NCBI GenBank assembly: GCA_018340805.1
Contig: JACMZG010001863.1
Span: 54,731,762-54,795,761, forward strand
Length of the DNA stretch: 64,000 nucleotides
Direction: 5' to 3'
DNA from: Microvelia longipes
Taxonomy: Eukaryota; Arthropoda; Insecta; Hemiptera; Veliidae
Position numbers and translations under genes: made by a program. This document shows, piece after piece, positions 45,214 to 56,200 of the stretch (positions are counted from its first letter, which is position 1; each line of letters starts with the position of its first letter). A model generated the notes under the pieces. That model worked only from the letters and a program-made list of their open reading frames with translations, did not search any database and was not told the DNA's origin.

Positions 45214-45463
45214 AAGTTGAAGAAGCAATTGAAGAATCAGCTAACGTCGATACTTGCTGTTGGATATGAATATCCCTGAAACGGTTTCAGTATAACGCCA
45301 TCATCAGCAGGCGGGGCAACACGAGCTCTAAATAAATATTCACTGATATAATTTTATTAGTGAGAGCTCGATGTTTGCCCCGCCTGCTGATGATGCGTTA
45401 TGCTGAAACCGGTCCAGGGATATTCATATCCAACAGCAAGTATCGACGGTAGCTGATTCTTCA
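45214..45463. mobile_element. Palindromic Penelope-like terminal repeat with hammerhead-like core
   Basis: Two inverted arms (about 45230-45330 and 45360-45463) with GAATCAGCT...CGATACTTGCTGTTGG ends. The right arm contains CTGATGA (45387-45393), GAAAC (45405-45409) and GGTC|CAGGG, the strands of a type I hammerhead ribozyme; CCTG (45383-45386) can pair with CAGG (45415-45418) as stem I. Penelope-like retroelements are known to carry hammerheads in such terminal repeats. The left arm has lost the GTC site. Confidence 0.55.
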
Positions 45464-45719
45464 TTTAAAAAAATATGTACTTTTTTCGATGTACTTCAAA
45501 TATTTTACTTAATTTTATTTTATGTACTACTAAAGTCCTTTAGTAAATAAAAAAACCATTTATGTGCAAATAAAAATATTTTACAATTGAATATAAAATA
45601 TTAAACATAACATAAAAAACAGCTTGAGCTGTAGTTGCCGTTTGGGTGAGTTCATGGTGTCAGCATTAGAGTTAATTAGAGTTGTCCTATTAGTTAATTA
45701 TTAGTTAAGTACTAGCTCC

Positions 45720-45890
45720 TATGAAAGATCTTAAAAAAGGGGTTGACGCACTTTTGCCATGTAACAAAGTGATCCCGCTGAGAAGAATAAAATGGAGAAG
45801 AATTCATCACAAAACATAAGTCAAAAACAAACTACACTTGCTTCATGGGCGCCCGCAGGATTTTTTCCTGGGGAGTCAAAGCTGCCAACT
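45720..45890. mobile_element. Fragment related to family C hAT-type element
   Basis: Shares GACGCAC...CAACAAAGTGA-like blocks and ACACAAGTCAAAAACAAACT-like text with the element at 49560. It is followed by GGGCGCCCGCAGGATTTTTT, a kind of terminus common in hAT-type elements. Ends not determined. Confidence 0.45.
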
Positions 45891-46299
45891 TTAAAAATCA
45901 ATAATCTGCTGCCGGTTTCGTTTTTAACACTCTGACTAAATTTAGAGATAAGAAGGAGAAACTAAATATTAATGCTTTGACAAATATTATGTAATATTTT
46001 ATTTATTGTGTTTGAGTAAATATTTTAATTCATTTAGACCTTTAGCGAGCGAAGCGAGTTCCTTTACACACAATAAATAAGGGTTTTATCAACCTAATAA
46101 GGCCTTTATTACTTTAGAACCATATATTTTTATGAATATTATTTGCAGTTTTGCGAGCGAAGCGAACATTTTTGCATATCTGCATATTTACGAAGAGAGT
46201 CTCTTTACATCTACGTATAGAGTTATAGCAATATAGCGAGTGAAGCAAGTCCTTTAAACTGATGAAGCAGTAATATAATAACTAATTAATTCAAATATT

Positions 46300-46760
46300 G
46301 GCATCGTATAATTATGACCAATGAAGCAGGTATACTCGTGTCGTGTAGAAGTTTTAATAATCCAAACTTTGAAAAGTAGGTACAATGCTATGGTTAGGAG
46401 AGTTAGTTTCAAAACTGTAGCTAGATGCCAGCACCGAATTCATCTCTACATTCTGTATGCCGCTCTCGCATACTTTCCAACATTCTATACCTATTATATG
46501 CTTAGGCAATGCCCTTAGTTAGAAATGGAATTGGGCCGGACATATCGTAAGATTTCAAGATGGTAGATGATCAATATTCCAATAATAGCCTAATGGGTAT
46601 CATTACAACATACATATATTGGATTATTTCCATTATGGCATATATGTGATTGGTATTCAAGAGACTTGAAAAATAGGATAGGTAGACTGCGGCAAGACGG
46701 GACGAAGAAACTTAAGTATGCAGAGCGGAATGACCAATAATAGTAATGGTAACAACTTAG
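46300..46760 (+). pseudogene. Possible RTE-like LINE C-terminal fragment
   Basis: Near 46524-46560 a frame reads KWNWAGHIVRFQDGR and a stop, close to the KWxWAGHIAR block near the C-terminus of RTE-type reverse transcriptases. Upstream (46370-46400) SRYNAMVRRVSFKTVA could be the preceding R-rich segment. 46680-46720 has GRLRQDGTKKLKYAE, which fits the downstream region. Frames differ between pieces. Moderate to low confidence. Confidence 0.45.
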
Positions 46761-47161
46761 CCCTGCCATTAAATCTTTTGTGGAAATCTTTCGGTAGTAA
46801 TACCATCTACAGAGCCGAGTTGAGATGTCTATTCTTTAATCCGACTTGGCCTTATTCCGATATGATTTACTAATATTTAAAGCTCAGGGATAAAATTTGG
46901 CGTTAGTTCAATCTCACTAATTTGTTATTATTTGCGATGATGACGAGGTCTATAAACTCAATGGTGTCAGACAGTTAGACTCTCGTAATGACACCACATG
47001 TTGTGTGTTAATTAATCTAGGCAGGGACTGGGTAAGGATGCTATTCGATACATGTTCACACACAACTGGTCACGTGATGGTGTTACGACACTAAAGAACT
47101 CTGCTAAGAAAATTCTTATATGTTATCTTATAAAAAATATAAGGTCTTCCACCGGAAGACC

Positions 47162-47478
47162 CACAGAGATATATACTAGATTGGGCATAGCCTATCTCAA
47201 TTGTTTGAGGCGCATGAAACATCTTTTTGGGGGCTCTCAGGGGCTCTGTATAACCTCATTGAAACCTCCTTCAACAAGTGAGTTAAGGTTAAAATAAATC
47301 ACTTGATTTTAGCTTCCTGCACATTGTTGGTGTTTTGATTCGTGTTTTTAATGTTCTATGTAAATTATTGTAGTTTAGTACTGGTTATTTGATTATATTT
47401 ACAAGCAGAGGTGGTCAGGTTACTTTTCCGATGTTTCACAATTTAACTTATTGTGAAACCTCTAGTAATATATCTATG
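47162..47478. mobile_element. hAT-type MITE, family A, no clear TSD
   Basis: Starts CACAGAGATATATACTAGA and ends CTAGTAATATATCTATG, with the usual internal blocks (GGCATAGCCTATCTCAAT, CTCAGGGGCTCTGTATAACC). The flanking 8-mers GGAAGACC and GATATATT do not match. Confidence 0.75.
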
Positions 47479-47720
47479 GATATATTAGTCTTAATATATC
47501 CATTCCTAAATAAATACTTAGTATTAAAATATCTATTTTTGAAAACTAATAAATGACTTTAAATAAATGTTGATTTTAACGACAATTATTAATAATCTTT
47601 TAAATCTTAATTCCGTATTTAGTTAACAGAAATGTATTCATCTAAGGTCTAAAACGTTTACAATAAACAAGTAAAAGTTTCCTGGGTAATTAAACTTTTT
47701 AAAAAGAGTAAAAAGCATGC

Positions 47721-47792
47721 GTCCTCTGTGAGGATTGAACTTGTTACCTTCTAGTTAAGAGCTAAAGACGCTACCAACTGAGCTAAAGAGGA
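47721..47792 (-). pseudogene. Decayed tRNA-Lys(CTT)-like sequence
   Basis: 72 bases: acceptor TCCTCTT against AGAGGA, TAGCTCAGTTGGTAG D-arm text, anticodon stem TTTAG/CTAGA with loop CTCTTAA (anticodon CTT, lysine), then GTTCAATCC B-box. The D stem and T stem do not pair properly and the 3' side is off by one base, so this is a pseudo-tRNA or the head of a tRNA-derived SINE. Confidence 0.5.
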
Positions 47793-47984
47793 ATGAAGAA
47801 AATGAGTTAAGTAGTTGTGATAGCAACCAAAGCTTTTTTCTACTGCTAGTTACTTTTCTACCTGTATACTCAGAGTTTTTTCCTTCTACAAGAGGAAGAA
47901 AAGTAGACTTTTTCCCCCTACTGAAGGGAAAAATAGTTTACCAACGACTTGAGTTGTAAATCAGGTTTTCATATGTATTGACCT

Positions 47985-48060
47985 GGCCCCGTAAACGTAA
48001 AACTCATATTTACGTCTCTAGGGACGTAAAACGCATATTTACGTCCCGAGTGACGTAGAT
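47985..48060. repeat. Hairpin-forming ACGTAAAA/TTTACGT repeats
   Basis: Two direct copies of CGTAAAACNCATATTTACGTC; the second forms GGGACGTAAAA...TTTACGTCCC. Confidence 0.7.
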
Positions 48061-48279
48061 AGAGTGCACTGGCTTTATAGAGTCATCTATGCAGAATAAA
48101 ATCAAAGTCACAGAACAAATTCTAAATAATGTAAGAATGTGAATAATTCTGCAATCGTTATCAACATCCCTTCAAATTGTAACTTCTCATTCCTATTATC
48201 ATCAACAAATTTTATAAATTAATAGAAATCTATTTCACTTATTATCTAAGTCGTAGGTAAAATTTAATACACGACAGGG

Positions 48280-48450
48280 ATCGAAGAATTTTAGCTCTCG
48301 CATTATCTCCCTCGGCTAGGCATCAGGAATTAATTTGAGTTATTCTCCTCGGCAAAGCCTCAAGAGCTACCTTGTTTACCTCCCTCGGCCTTCCAGCCTC
48401 GGGCGATTATAAAGTTTTCACCTGCGGCTTCGCCTTACGTGAAAACTCTA
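48280..48450. repeat. GC-richer block with CCTCGGC repeats and hairpin
   Basis: CTCCCTCGGC, CTCCTCGGCAAAGCCTC, CCTCGGCCTTCCAGCCTCGG, then GTTTTCACCTGCGG...CTTACGTGAAAAC, which can fold. 50530-50640 (GAGCCGAAGGCGAGGC) looks related. Confidence 0.6.
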
Positions 48451-48913
48451 GTTATTAACTCTATTTATTTAATATTACGACTTTTACGCACAATCTTTTT
48501 ATTGTCAAACTGTCCAACTTTCATAATCACAAATGACATCATTCTTAGATTGACTGTGACACAGCTTTATAATTATCCTACATCCTCTCTAAGATTATGT
48601 TTCCGTTCCAATGGTATTTTTAATTGATTAATTAACAGAGTGGTGCAAGTCAAACACTATTTGATTGTTTAATTGTCAGTTTCCTCATTATTGATATGGT
48701 CGGGATGTCACAGATCGCTTCTAATTATTGTTTATAAACAAAGTTCTATTGAAGTCTTTACAAAACAAGACTGGACACTGATTAGACATGATTGATTAGG
48801 TTAGAGCTCTGAAATAAACATTACAACACATTCTTGATTGCAACTAACTCAGATGGCGATAGTATGATAAGCCGCTGTGAAATGACAGAGAAAGATCAAA
48901 TTATTATTTCAAC

Positions 48914-50336
48914 CTTAGAATAATACTATATATATAGAAGAGCACTACTGAAAACACGAAAGGCGGTTCACTGGTAGTCTTAAGTAATGCTGCCACTCTA
49001 ACAATATATAATTTTCTTATAAAAAAGTTGGCAATACTTCCGGTTGCTAAATTATTATGTTCTTTTATTAATTAATGATTGATTATTCATAAAATACAAT
49101 TATATCGGTGCAATACAATATTTTAAGTATTTTAATTTGTAGTTTAACGTTTTTAATTAAAATTATATTAAAAGTAGTCCTCGTCAACTAAATGTAGATT
49201 CTTGTATTCCGCTATCCTTTTGCCATCTAAGACCGGTTTTATTAAATACTCAGCAGGTGTTTTAAGTTATTATATTTTTTTAATAGTGTATTGAAAAAAT
49301 GTAATTATAAAATTATTACAATTTATAAAATAATAAAGATTTAGCAAAATAATTCAATTAGGACAAAAAACTGTAACTATAGTTTTCACCAAAAAAGCCA
49401 TAGCTTGAGCTTGGCGAAGGAGTTGTTGTGATTTGTTCTTTACGATCTTTCTTCATGAATGGATATTTATGACAGATATTTAAAATAATGTTTTGTTATT
49501 AGGGCGGTACCCCTACATATGACAACCAGTCAACCGGCTTAATTGTTATCAGTAGAATTCAAGGATGTTGAATAAAAGGGATGACGCACTAAGTTGAATT
49601 GCCATTCAACAAAGTGACCCCATCGAAAATCAAAACGTAGAGGAGAATGCAACACGAAACACACGTCAAAAACCAACTGCACATGGCTTGGTACGAACTG
49701 CGCATGCTTATTGATCCTTATAACAGCGCAAGTCTTAAAATTAGAGGCAAAAACTTAACTCTCAATGGGTTTCCCATTGTTTTGCTTGCGAAGGTTATAA
49801 ACAAATAGAAAAAAGTTCATACTTTTTAACTGTTTTTTGTTGTTAATAATCCTTAAAATTAACAACATTAAGGAAAATTAAGAACATTACAACCAAAATT
49901 TGGAATCTTGAAAACTAGCAAAAACATTTCACTAGGCTTAAAAAAAGACAAAATATTAACACATTTATCTCTTACGAAAAGTAAACGGTAGCTTTAATTA
50001 CTCTCACTTAAAGTGGCTACCTAGAGCCAAATTGTAAAAATATAAGCACGAATGAATTTGACAAGCACCAAATGTAACAATAACGAAAGCACTGAAGAAA
50101 GTTGAGAAGCAACTCGAAAACCCAAGAATTGTATAACACTAGCTACATAACTGCGTTTGGCGCCTTTTTTAATTATAACCTAAGGGGAGGTAAGTTTGCC
50201 CTATTTCTCTATCTCATACAACTTCCATGGGGTCAGAAATATTCCTTAATGCGTCATCCCCTTTATTCAGCATCCTTGGTAGAATTACATTGCATTTACG
50301 GTCATATGCTCCATCTATATTAAGTATTATTCTAAG
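48914..50336. mobile_element. hAT-type MITE, family B, hosting another element
   Basis: Left arm from CTTAGAATAATACTATATA (48914), right arm ending ATTATTCTAAG (50336). The right arm is interrupted at 49560-50278 by a different hAT-type element; a second AT-rich segment (about 49280-49430) is also foreign to the family. Flanks ATTTCAAC and ATTAAAAA match only partly. Confidence 0.8.
49560..50278. mobile_element. hAT-type element, family C, nested in family B
   Basis: 719 bp with terminal inverted repeats CAAGGATGTTGAATAAAAGG...(left) and CCCCTTTATTCAGCATCCTTG-like right end, flanked by perfect GTAGAATT (49552-49559 and 50279-50286). Frames inside are short and unrecognisable, so non-autonomous. 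A related stretch with GGGTTGACGCAC and GTAACAAAGTGATCCC is at 45736-45780. Confidence 0.85.
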
Positions 50337-50339
50337 ATT

Positions 50340-51117
50340 AAAAACATATAGAAAATAAATATGATATAGAGAAGAGAAAAGACATAGGTAGCAGAGATAG
50401 ATATAAGAGAGAACTATAAAAGGAGGAGAAATCATAAAATAAGATAGATAGAAAACAGAAGAAAGGAAATATTATATTATTATACAAGACAGAAAAAATG
50501 GAATTTTACTGACGAGTTTTATAAATTAGCCGCCGAGCCGAAGGCGAGGCCAGGCTATGTAAATTTCCAGCCGAGGTTGGTAATTAACGAATTTGACTGA
50601 CGAGGCGACACGTCAAATTAATTCATTGTTGACACGAGTCGTCAATGTTTCCTTTGCTGCATAGCAGCATATACTTATTTTATTTACTTACGGCTGAAAA
50701 ATAAAAATAAGAATATTATTTTTTAAATTGTTCTGTTTATTTTTTATCGTTTACAGCAAAAAAAATGAGATAACCATAAATTATTAAATTAAGATAAGAA
50801 ACTTATGACTTAAAGTAAACAAGTAGAAAAAGTGTTTGAAATACCTGCTGCGAAAAATTAGAGGTAGCAAACATTGTTTTAAAGTTGTTGCAACACTTAA
50901 CACTGTCAGGTAGAGTTGGTCTTGTAATGCGTTAATCACAACAATATTTCTGTTGATTTTTTCACTAAAATTCTGATTCATTACATATTTAGCAAAATTA
51001 GTTAACCTAATTTTAAACCTTTACAGTTTTAGTAATTCTTTACAACGTTTTATGTTTGTGTTTTTATTTAAATAAAATAAATCAACAAATAATAAAGTAA
51101 GAGACAAAACAAACAAT
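50340..51117. other. No gene recognised
   Basis: Purine-rich 50345-50500, then a GC-richer block (50525-50640) with GACGAGGC and GCCGAGG words, then AT-rich DNA. Confidence 0.5.
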
Positions 51118-51125
51118 AAAAATTC

Positions 51126-51741
51126 CATAGAGATGCATTACCAGAGGGGCCCTTTGGTTGAATATTGAAACATCAAAAAAAATAACCTGACCACCTTCGA
51201 CTATCAAAACGCAAATGAACTGAACAAAATTCCAGTGAATTATACAGTAGAAAGTTGAAAATATAAATCAAAACATAAACAATGAGCAGGAATCCGAAAA
51301 AATGTATTCCTTATAACCTTAACTTACTCGTAGAAGAGGTTTCATTGAGGTTACACAGAGCCCTAAAATGATGTATCATGACTCTTGATCTATTGAGATA
51401 GGCTATAGCATAGAGATATGTTACTAGAGGGGCCTATATTACTATTGGTTGAATTTTGAACATCGAAAAAGTAACCTGACACATTCGATTATCATTTTCA
51501 TCAAATTAAACAGTACAAAAACAGTAAATTAATAGTAGATGTTTAAAATACAAATCACAACACAAACAATCTACGGAAGCCCGAACAATTGATAATTATA
51601 ACCTTAACTTGGGGGGTTTCAATGAGGTTACACAGAACCCCTGAGAGCCCTACTAAAAATGTTTCAGGTCTCTCAAAGTATTTAGATAGGCTATGCCCCC
51701 TCTAATATATATCTCTATGGGCTCTAGTATATATCTTTATG
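51126..51741. mobile_element. hAT-type MITE, family A, interrupted by another copy
   Basis: Outer element, in two parts 51126-51408 and 51728-51741, flanked by AAAAATTC (51118-51125) and AAAAATTT (51742-51749), 7/8 matching. Its 3' terminal repeat was split by the insertion of a second family A element. Confidence 0.85.
51409..51719. mobile_element. hAT-type MITE, family A, nested inside a sister copy
   Basis: 311-bp copy starting CATAGAGATATGTTACTAG and ending ATATATATCTCTATG, flanked by GGCTATAG (51401-51408) and GGCTCTAG (51720-51727), which are part of the outer element. Both are in the same (reverse) orientation. Confidence 0.85.
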
Positions 51742-51968
51742 AAAAATTTGACGAATTCAGAAACAGCTAGTGAACAATTTAAAAAAACCATGAATAAATT
51801 GTATGTATTAGCTATGTTATAATAATTTTTTATAGTTGATAATATATCGTAATATATGTAATAATATAGAGAAAATATTATTATAAACAACAATCATGTT
51901 TATAAGACGATATTCACCGAAATTAACACAATAACCTGCAAAATAATTACCTCCTAATTCATTTCTCC

Positions 51969-52439
51969 CATAGAGATATATATACTAGAAGGGGCATAGC
52001 CTATCTTGTTTCATTGAAAGGCCTGAAACATCTTTTTGGGGCTCTCAGGGGCTATGTGTAACCTTATTGAAACATCCTCTAAGAGTAAGTTAAGGTTATA
52101 AGAATAACAAATCAATCGCTGTCGGCTTTTCCCTGCATTGTTTGGGTTTTGTTTTCTATTATAAACGTTGTATTACATGAGTTACTGTATTTAATTGAGC
52201 TCTTGTATAACCTCATTGAAACCCCTTCAAGAGTAAGTTAAGTTATAAAAATCAATAGATTTTGGCTTCCCGCACATTGTTTATGTTTTGATTTGTATTA
52301 TTAACATTCTCCTATAAATAAGTTATTGTTATTTTGTACTGATTATTTGATTGTATTTGTAATCGAAGGTGGTCAGGTTACTTTTTTGATGTTTCACAAT
52401 TTATAACCTATAGGGCTCCTCTAGTAATATATCTCTATG
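51969..52439. mobile_element. hAT-type MITE, family A, with internal duplication
   Basis: 471 bp, ends CATAGAGATATATATACTAG and CTAGTAATATATCTCTATG; flanked by perfect ATTTCTCC (51961-51968 and 52440-52447). It is longer than its sisters because a roughly 165-bp internal part, including the GTAACCTNATTGAAAC block, occurs twice (from about 52035 and from 52200). Confidence 0.85.
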
Positions 52440-52447
52440 ATTTCTCC

Positions 52448-52762
52448 CATAGAGATAAATACTAGAGGGGGCATAGTCTATGTCAATACATTGAGAGGCC
52501 TGGAACATCTTTTTGGGGCTCTCAAGGACTCTGTATAACCTCATTGAAACCTCCTTTATGAGTGAATTAAGGTTATAATAGATCAATTGTTTTGGCTTCC
52601 CGCACTTTTTGTGTTTTGATTTGTAGTTTATCTGTTATCCATAAATTTTGTACTAATTATATTTATTAAGCGAAGGTAGTCAGGTTACTTTTTCGATGTT
52701 TTCAAAATTTAACACTTTAACTCATATAGTAAATCCTCTATACTGATGTAATTTTCTCTACG
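52448..52762. mobile_element. hAT-type MITE, family A, abutting the previous one
   Basis: Begins directly after the right duplication of the element at 51969 and is itself followed by ATTTTCTCC (52763-52771), nearly the same 8-mer. Same orientation as its neighbour. Right terminal repeat eroded (CTCTACG). Confidence 0.8.
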
Positions 52763-52771
52763 ATTTTCTCC

Positions 52772-53229
52772 TACTTTATGGCTGTTTGACCATAACTCCC
52801 TACGGAGGTAAAGAAGATTTTACAAATTTATTTCAAAATACTTAAAGTAGTTAATATAACAATTGTAAAATAATTTATTTAAAATACCAAGCAAATTTGC
52901 CGTACTGTTTTTTAAATATTTCGACAGTGTTGGTAAAATGACATTTTGCAGTTCAGTAATGACTAATTTTGTAGCCGTAAGTTGATTAAAAAACAAACGT
53001 TACTTTCTGACGACAATTCGCTAAAAATAGAAAGAAGAAAAGAAAAAAAAAAAAGAACGAAAAATATGAAAAAAGTAAAATCTGGAAGAAAACAAAAAAG
53101 AGGAGACACGGAGGAACAGAAGAATGTTTTCCATTTGTTTGCATTTCTTTCTTTTGTTGTTTTCATTTATAATTGATATATTTTATTGTTATTTTTTTGT
53201 AATTTATTCTTATATTTGTGAAATGCAGT
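52772..53229. other. Downstream flank of receptor gene 1
   Basis: Would contain the 3' UTR. Purine-rich 53025-53110 (poly-lysine/poly-arginine frames, not a gene). On the minus strand TTTTTTATTC-rich text but an AATAAA-type polyadenylation signal is plausible only as AATAAATTAC near 53200, which I cannot verify. Confidence 0.35.
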
Positions 53230-56200
53230 TCATTTTGCTGATAAATTATTTTTAGTTGCTTTTATCATACTTAAATAGGAGTATGCTGTCGACAGTATCT
53301 GAAACAGAATAACACTTGAGTAAATATAATGAACAAAAGAACAAGCGCTGAAATATTGGCAGTATTCTGGACAAGCACAGCGATGTTGAAATAACTGCTG
53401 CCACTGAAATATTAACGATAAGATTGATTTTTTACAAGAAATCCTTGCACATATACAAGTTGAGTCTATACAATAGGTGTACATTACGATAACACCTATC
53501 GTATAAACAGTGTCATAAATGTATGATTTTTCAGTGGTAAAAAATCAATAGATAGATAAATCAGAAGAGCACAATGGATGGCCCTCAGGTTGATTTTTAC
53601 AATGTGGAAGATAAATCCAACATTTCGTTTCAACTTCAGGGATTTAGGGCATCATGAATAAACACGATGAATCATACCTTTTTATATAATTGGTAGGGCA
53701 TCAATTTCAACATTATTGTATATATTTGGACAGAGAAATGTCATGCAAACAAATAATAACAACAAACAAAAGCAATGTGGATCCCGATTAGCGAAGCACC
53801 TTAACTGGCCTTTTAACAATACTTCTACGCTTTGGCCAATATACGGATTATTCTTCTTTAGTAAATTAAAAAGGTTATTACCTTATTATTATAGGGTATT
53901 ATATTATTTATTAATAATATAATATCTCAAGTCAATCAAAATGTTAAATTTGTAAGTTAAATTTAAATTTAAATTAAAGTATATTTGTAAGTAAAAAGTA
54001 AAGTTAAATTTGTAAGTCCCTCCAAAGGAGGGACTTACTGTTCTAAATTGCTCTAATTTGAAATAATTTGCTTGAATAAATATAAAATATAAGTAGAGGT
54101 TTAAGACAGGTATCAGTAACAAGTCCAAGCCTATAAACCTAATGAATTATTTCAAGTATTTGTTGTTTACGTCAAGTGTCTGTAAATGAATGTCTCAGGT
54201 AAACGTGAAAGACTTGACTGTACACTAACCTCTTGAAAACCTCCTGGAAAATTACAAACTTATGAAAACCTAACAGTACACTGACCTCTTGATAAGTAAC
54301 CAATAAAACTTGCTTCAATCCACCTCCAGTGAGAGTTAGAGGAGTCTGACATCTTATCATTAATATTATCAGTGTCTTCCGATGTATTGTAGATATGTTG
54401 TACCATTCTGACTCGTATACAGCATTCACTGTTTTACAACTCTAAAACAGCAATAACTCTACGTTTAGTGTTTACAACCCTAAAAAAGGACTAATTCTAC
54501 AATTAGTGTTTCACAATGAAACTCTAAACGTAATGCAATCGGCCCAACAGAAATATTTGCAAACTCATCTTTTCTAACAGATTTTTCAAACCGCAATTTT
54601 CAACACTTTTTTCCAAAAAAAACAGTAAGCGACAATTAAAGTTAAATAGGGCATTTTGATTTTAAATTAGCTTCGCTTTTCTTCATAATGTAGTGATTAT
54701 CCAAAGCCTAGTAGTAGTAGTACAAGCTAGGGTCTTTTTAAGTTGCGGGCCTCATCATCTCATTCATCAGAAGAGCGCTAGAGGTAAGAACCTATTTGCT
54801 CTATTCTCTACTAGATTGTGCTGTAGTATTTTTTTAATACAAACTGTTGGCAATATATTAACAATATCTGCGATGTATTTTTGTTTTCCAAGACTTGAAG
54901 GTCCCATCACGCGGACCTTATTATTTATGATTTGAACAGCGCCATAATAATCTAGTATTAAGATTAGATTTAAACCAATATACACTAAGACTACAACAGC
55001 TAGACGTTGGAGGGCGCACGAAACGTCCCCGGAGACGACTGGTAACATTTAAAATTGTTAAAATCGTTCTCTAGGCTCGATGCTAATTGTAGGTCTTATT
55101 TTGAAAAAAATCAAACACAACACCCATATTTTACAAAATAAATAATGATTTTCAAATTTGTTTAAATCTATCTCACACTGCGAAGCGGGCGGAGTCCAAA
55201 GACTCTATTATGCTGAGATCAAATTTATTTGATCATTGATCTTCAGTCCGTACCAGCAGAAAAATTAATGTGACTTAACAAGAAAAGGCAAGATTTCAAT
55301 TGATAAAAAAGTAAAAATAAAATTACTTACTTCATCATTGATCCTCTGTCCGTACCAGCAGAAAATTAATGGGAATGTTGTCTCCACAAGAAACATTACC
55401 AGCTGTGGAACTACCTCCATTATGTCAGTCGAATCCTAAAAGCGTTTAAAATACATCCATCAAACTTGGATGGAAAAAAGCACTGACCAGTCAAACCCAA
55501 TCTAATCGATTTTAATCAGGCTTTAAATAATTTTGTACGAATTTCAATCATATTGTGGACCAGCTTGTCCGGATTTCAATCAGGCTGTGAATCAGCTTGT
55601 CCGGATTTCAATTAAATGGTGTGTAAAAAGTAAATACTCGATGTGAGTTTCAGTTGATCCACAAATAATTATATAGTTTAAGTAAATTACCGTCAGAAGG
55701 AATCCCATGGTGCATAAAATTACAGCAGAATTGATCGCCACCCAAAGCATTATTACACTTACTGAGTCCTGCAAAGTACTGAAAAATCTGAAATCAAATT
55801 ATTTTCTTTAAAAATATACTTTAAATGTTGATTGTCTCTAACAAAAGAACAAATGATCAAGGTTTTTATAAGTTCGTGCAGATTCCGTTTGGTATTAAAG
55901 AAGCTATACTAGTTTTTCAACTTTGGATTCATATATTTAAAGAAACTAACTTTTTCCAGTTTGGGGATATGGTAGGGCTGAAACGTGAACATATATTTAT
56001 TTTGCCATTGTTGCAATGATTTTCATGTTACTTACAAGAGATAAGGAAATTTTACAAACATAAAATAATATTATAAATATACTTGCTTAATAATAATAAA
56101 ATGATGCTTAATACAAGCCTTAATTCTTCTTCTAACTTCATTGCTGTCTTTTCCAAATTTTCCACAGGTTTCCAAATTTAAATTTAATAGTTTAACCTGA

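Noticed and set aside
48439..48627. 62-codon plus-strand frame
   Set aside because: AT-rich chance frame without conserved features.
52963..53176. Frames of 64-67 codons rich in K/R on one strand and F on the other
   Set aside because: Purine-rich low-complexity stretch in the 3' flank of receptor gene 1; no family resemblance.
54172..54285. Continuation of the receptor exon 6 frame downstream of the donor
   Set aside because: Sequence after TYQE is not shared with the paralogue, and both genes have AG|GT[CT]AGT donors there.
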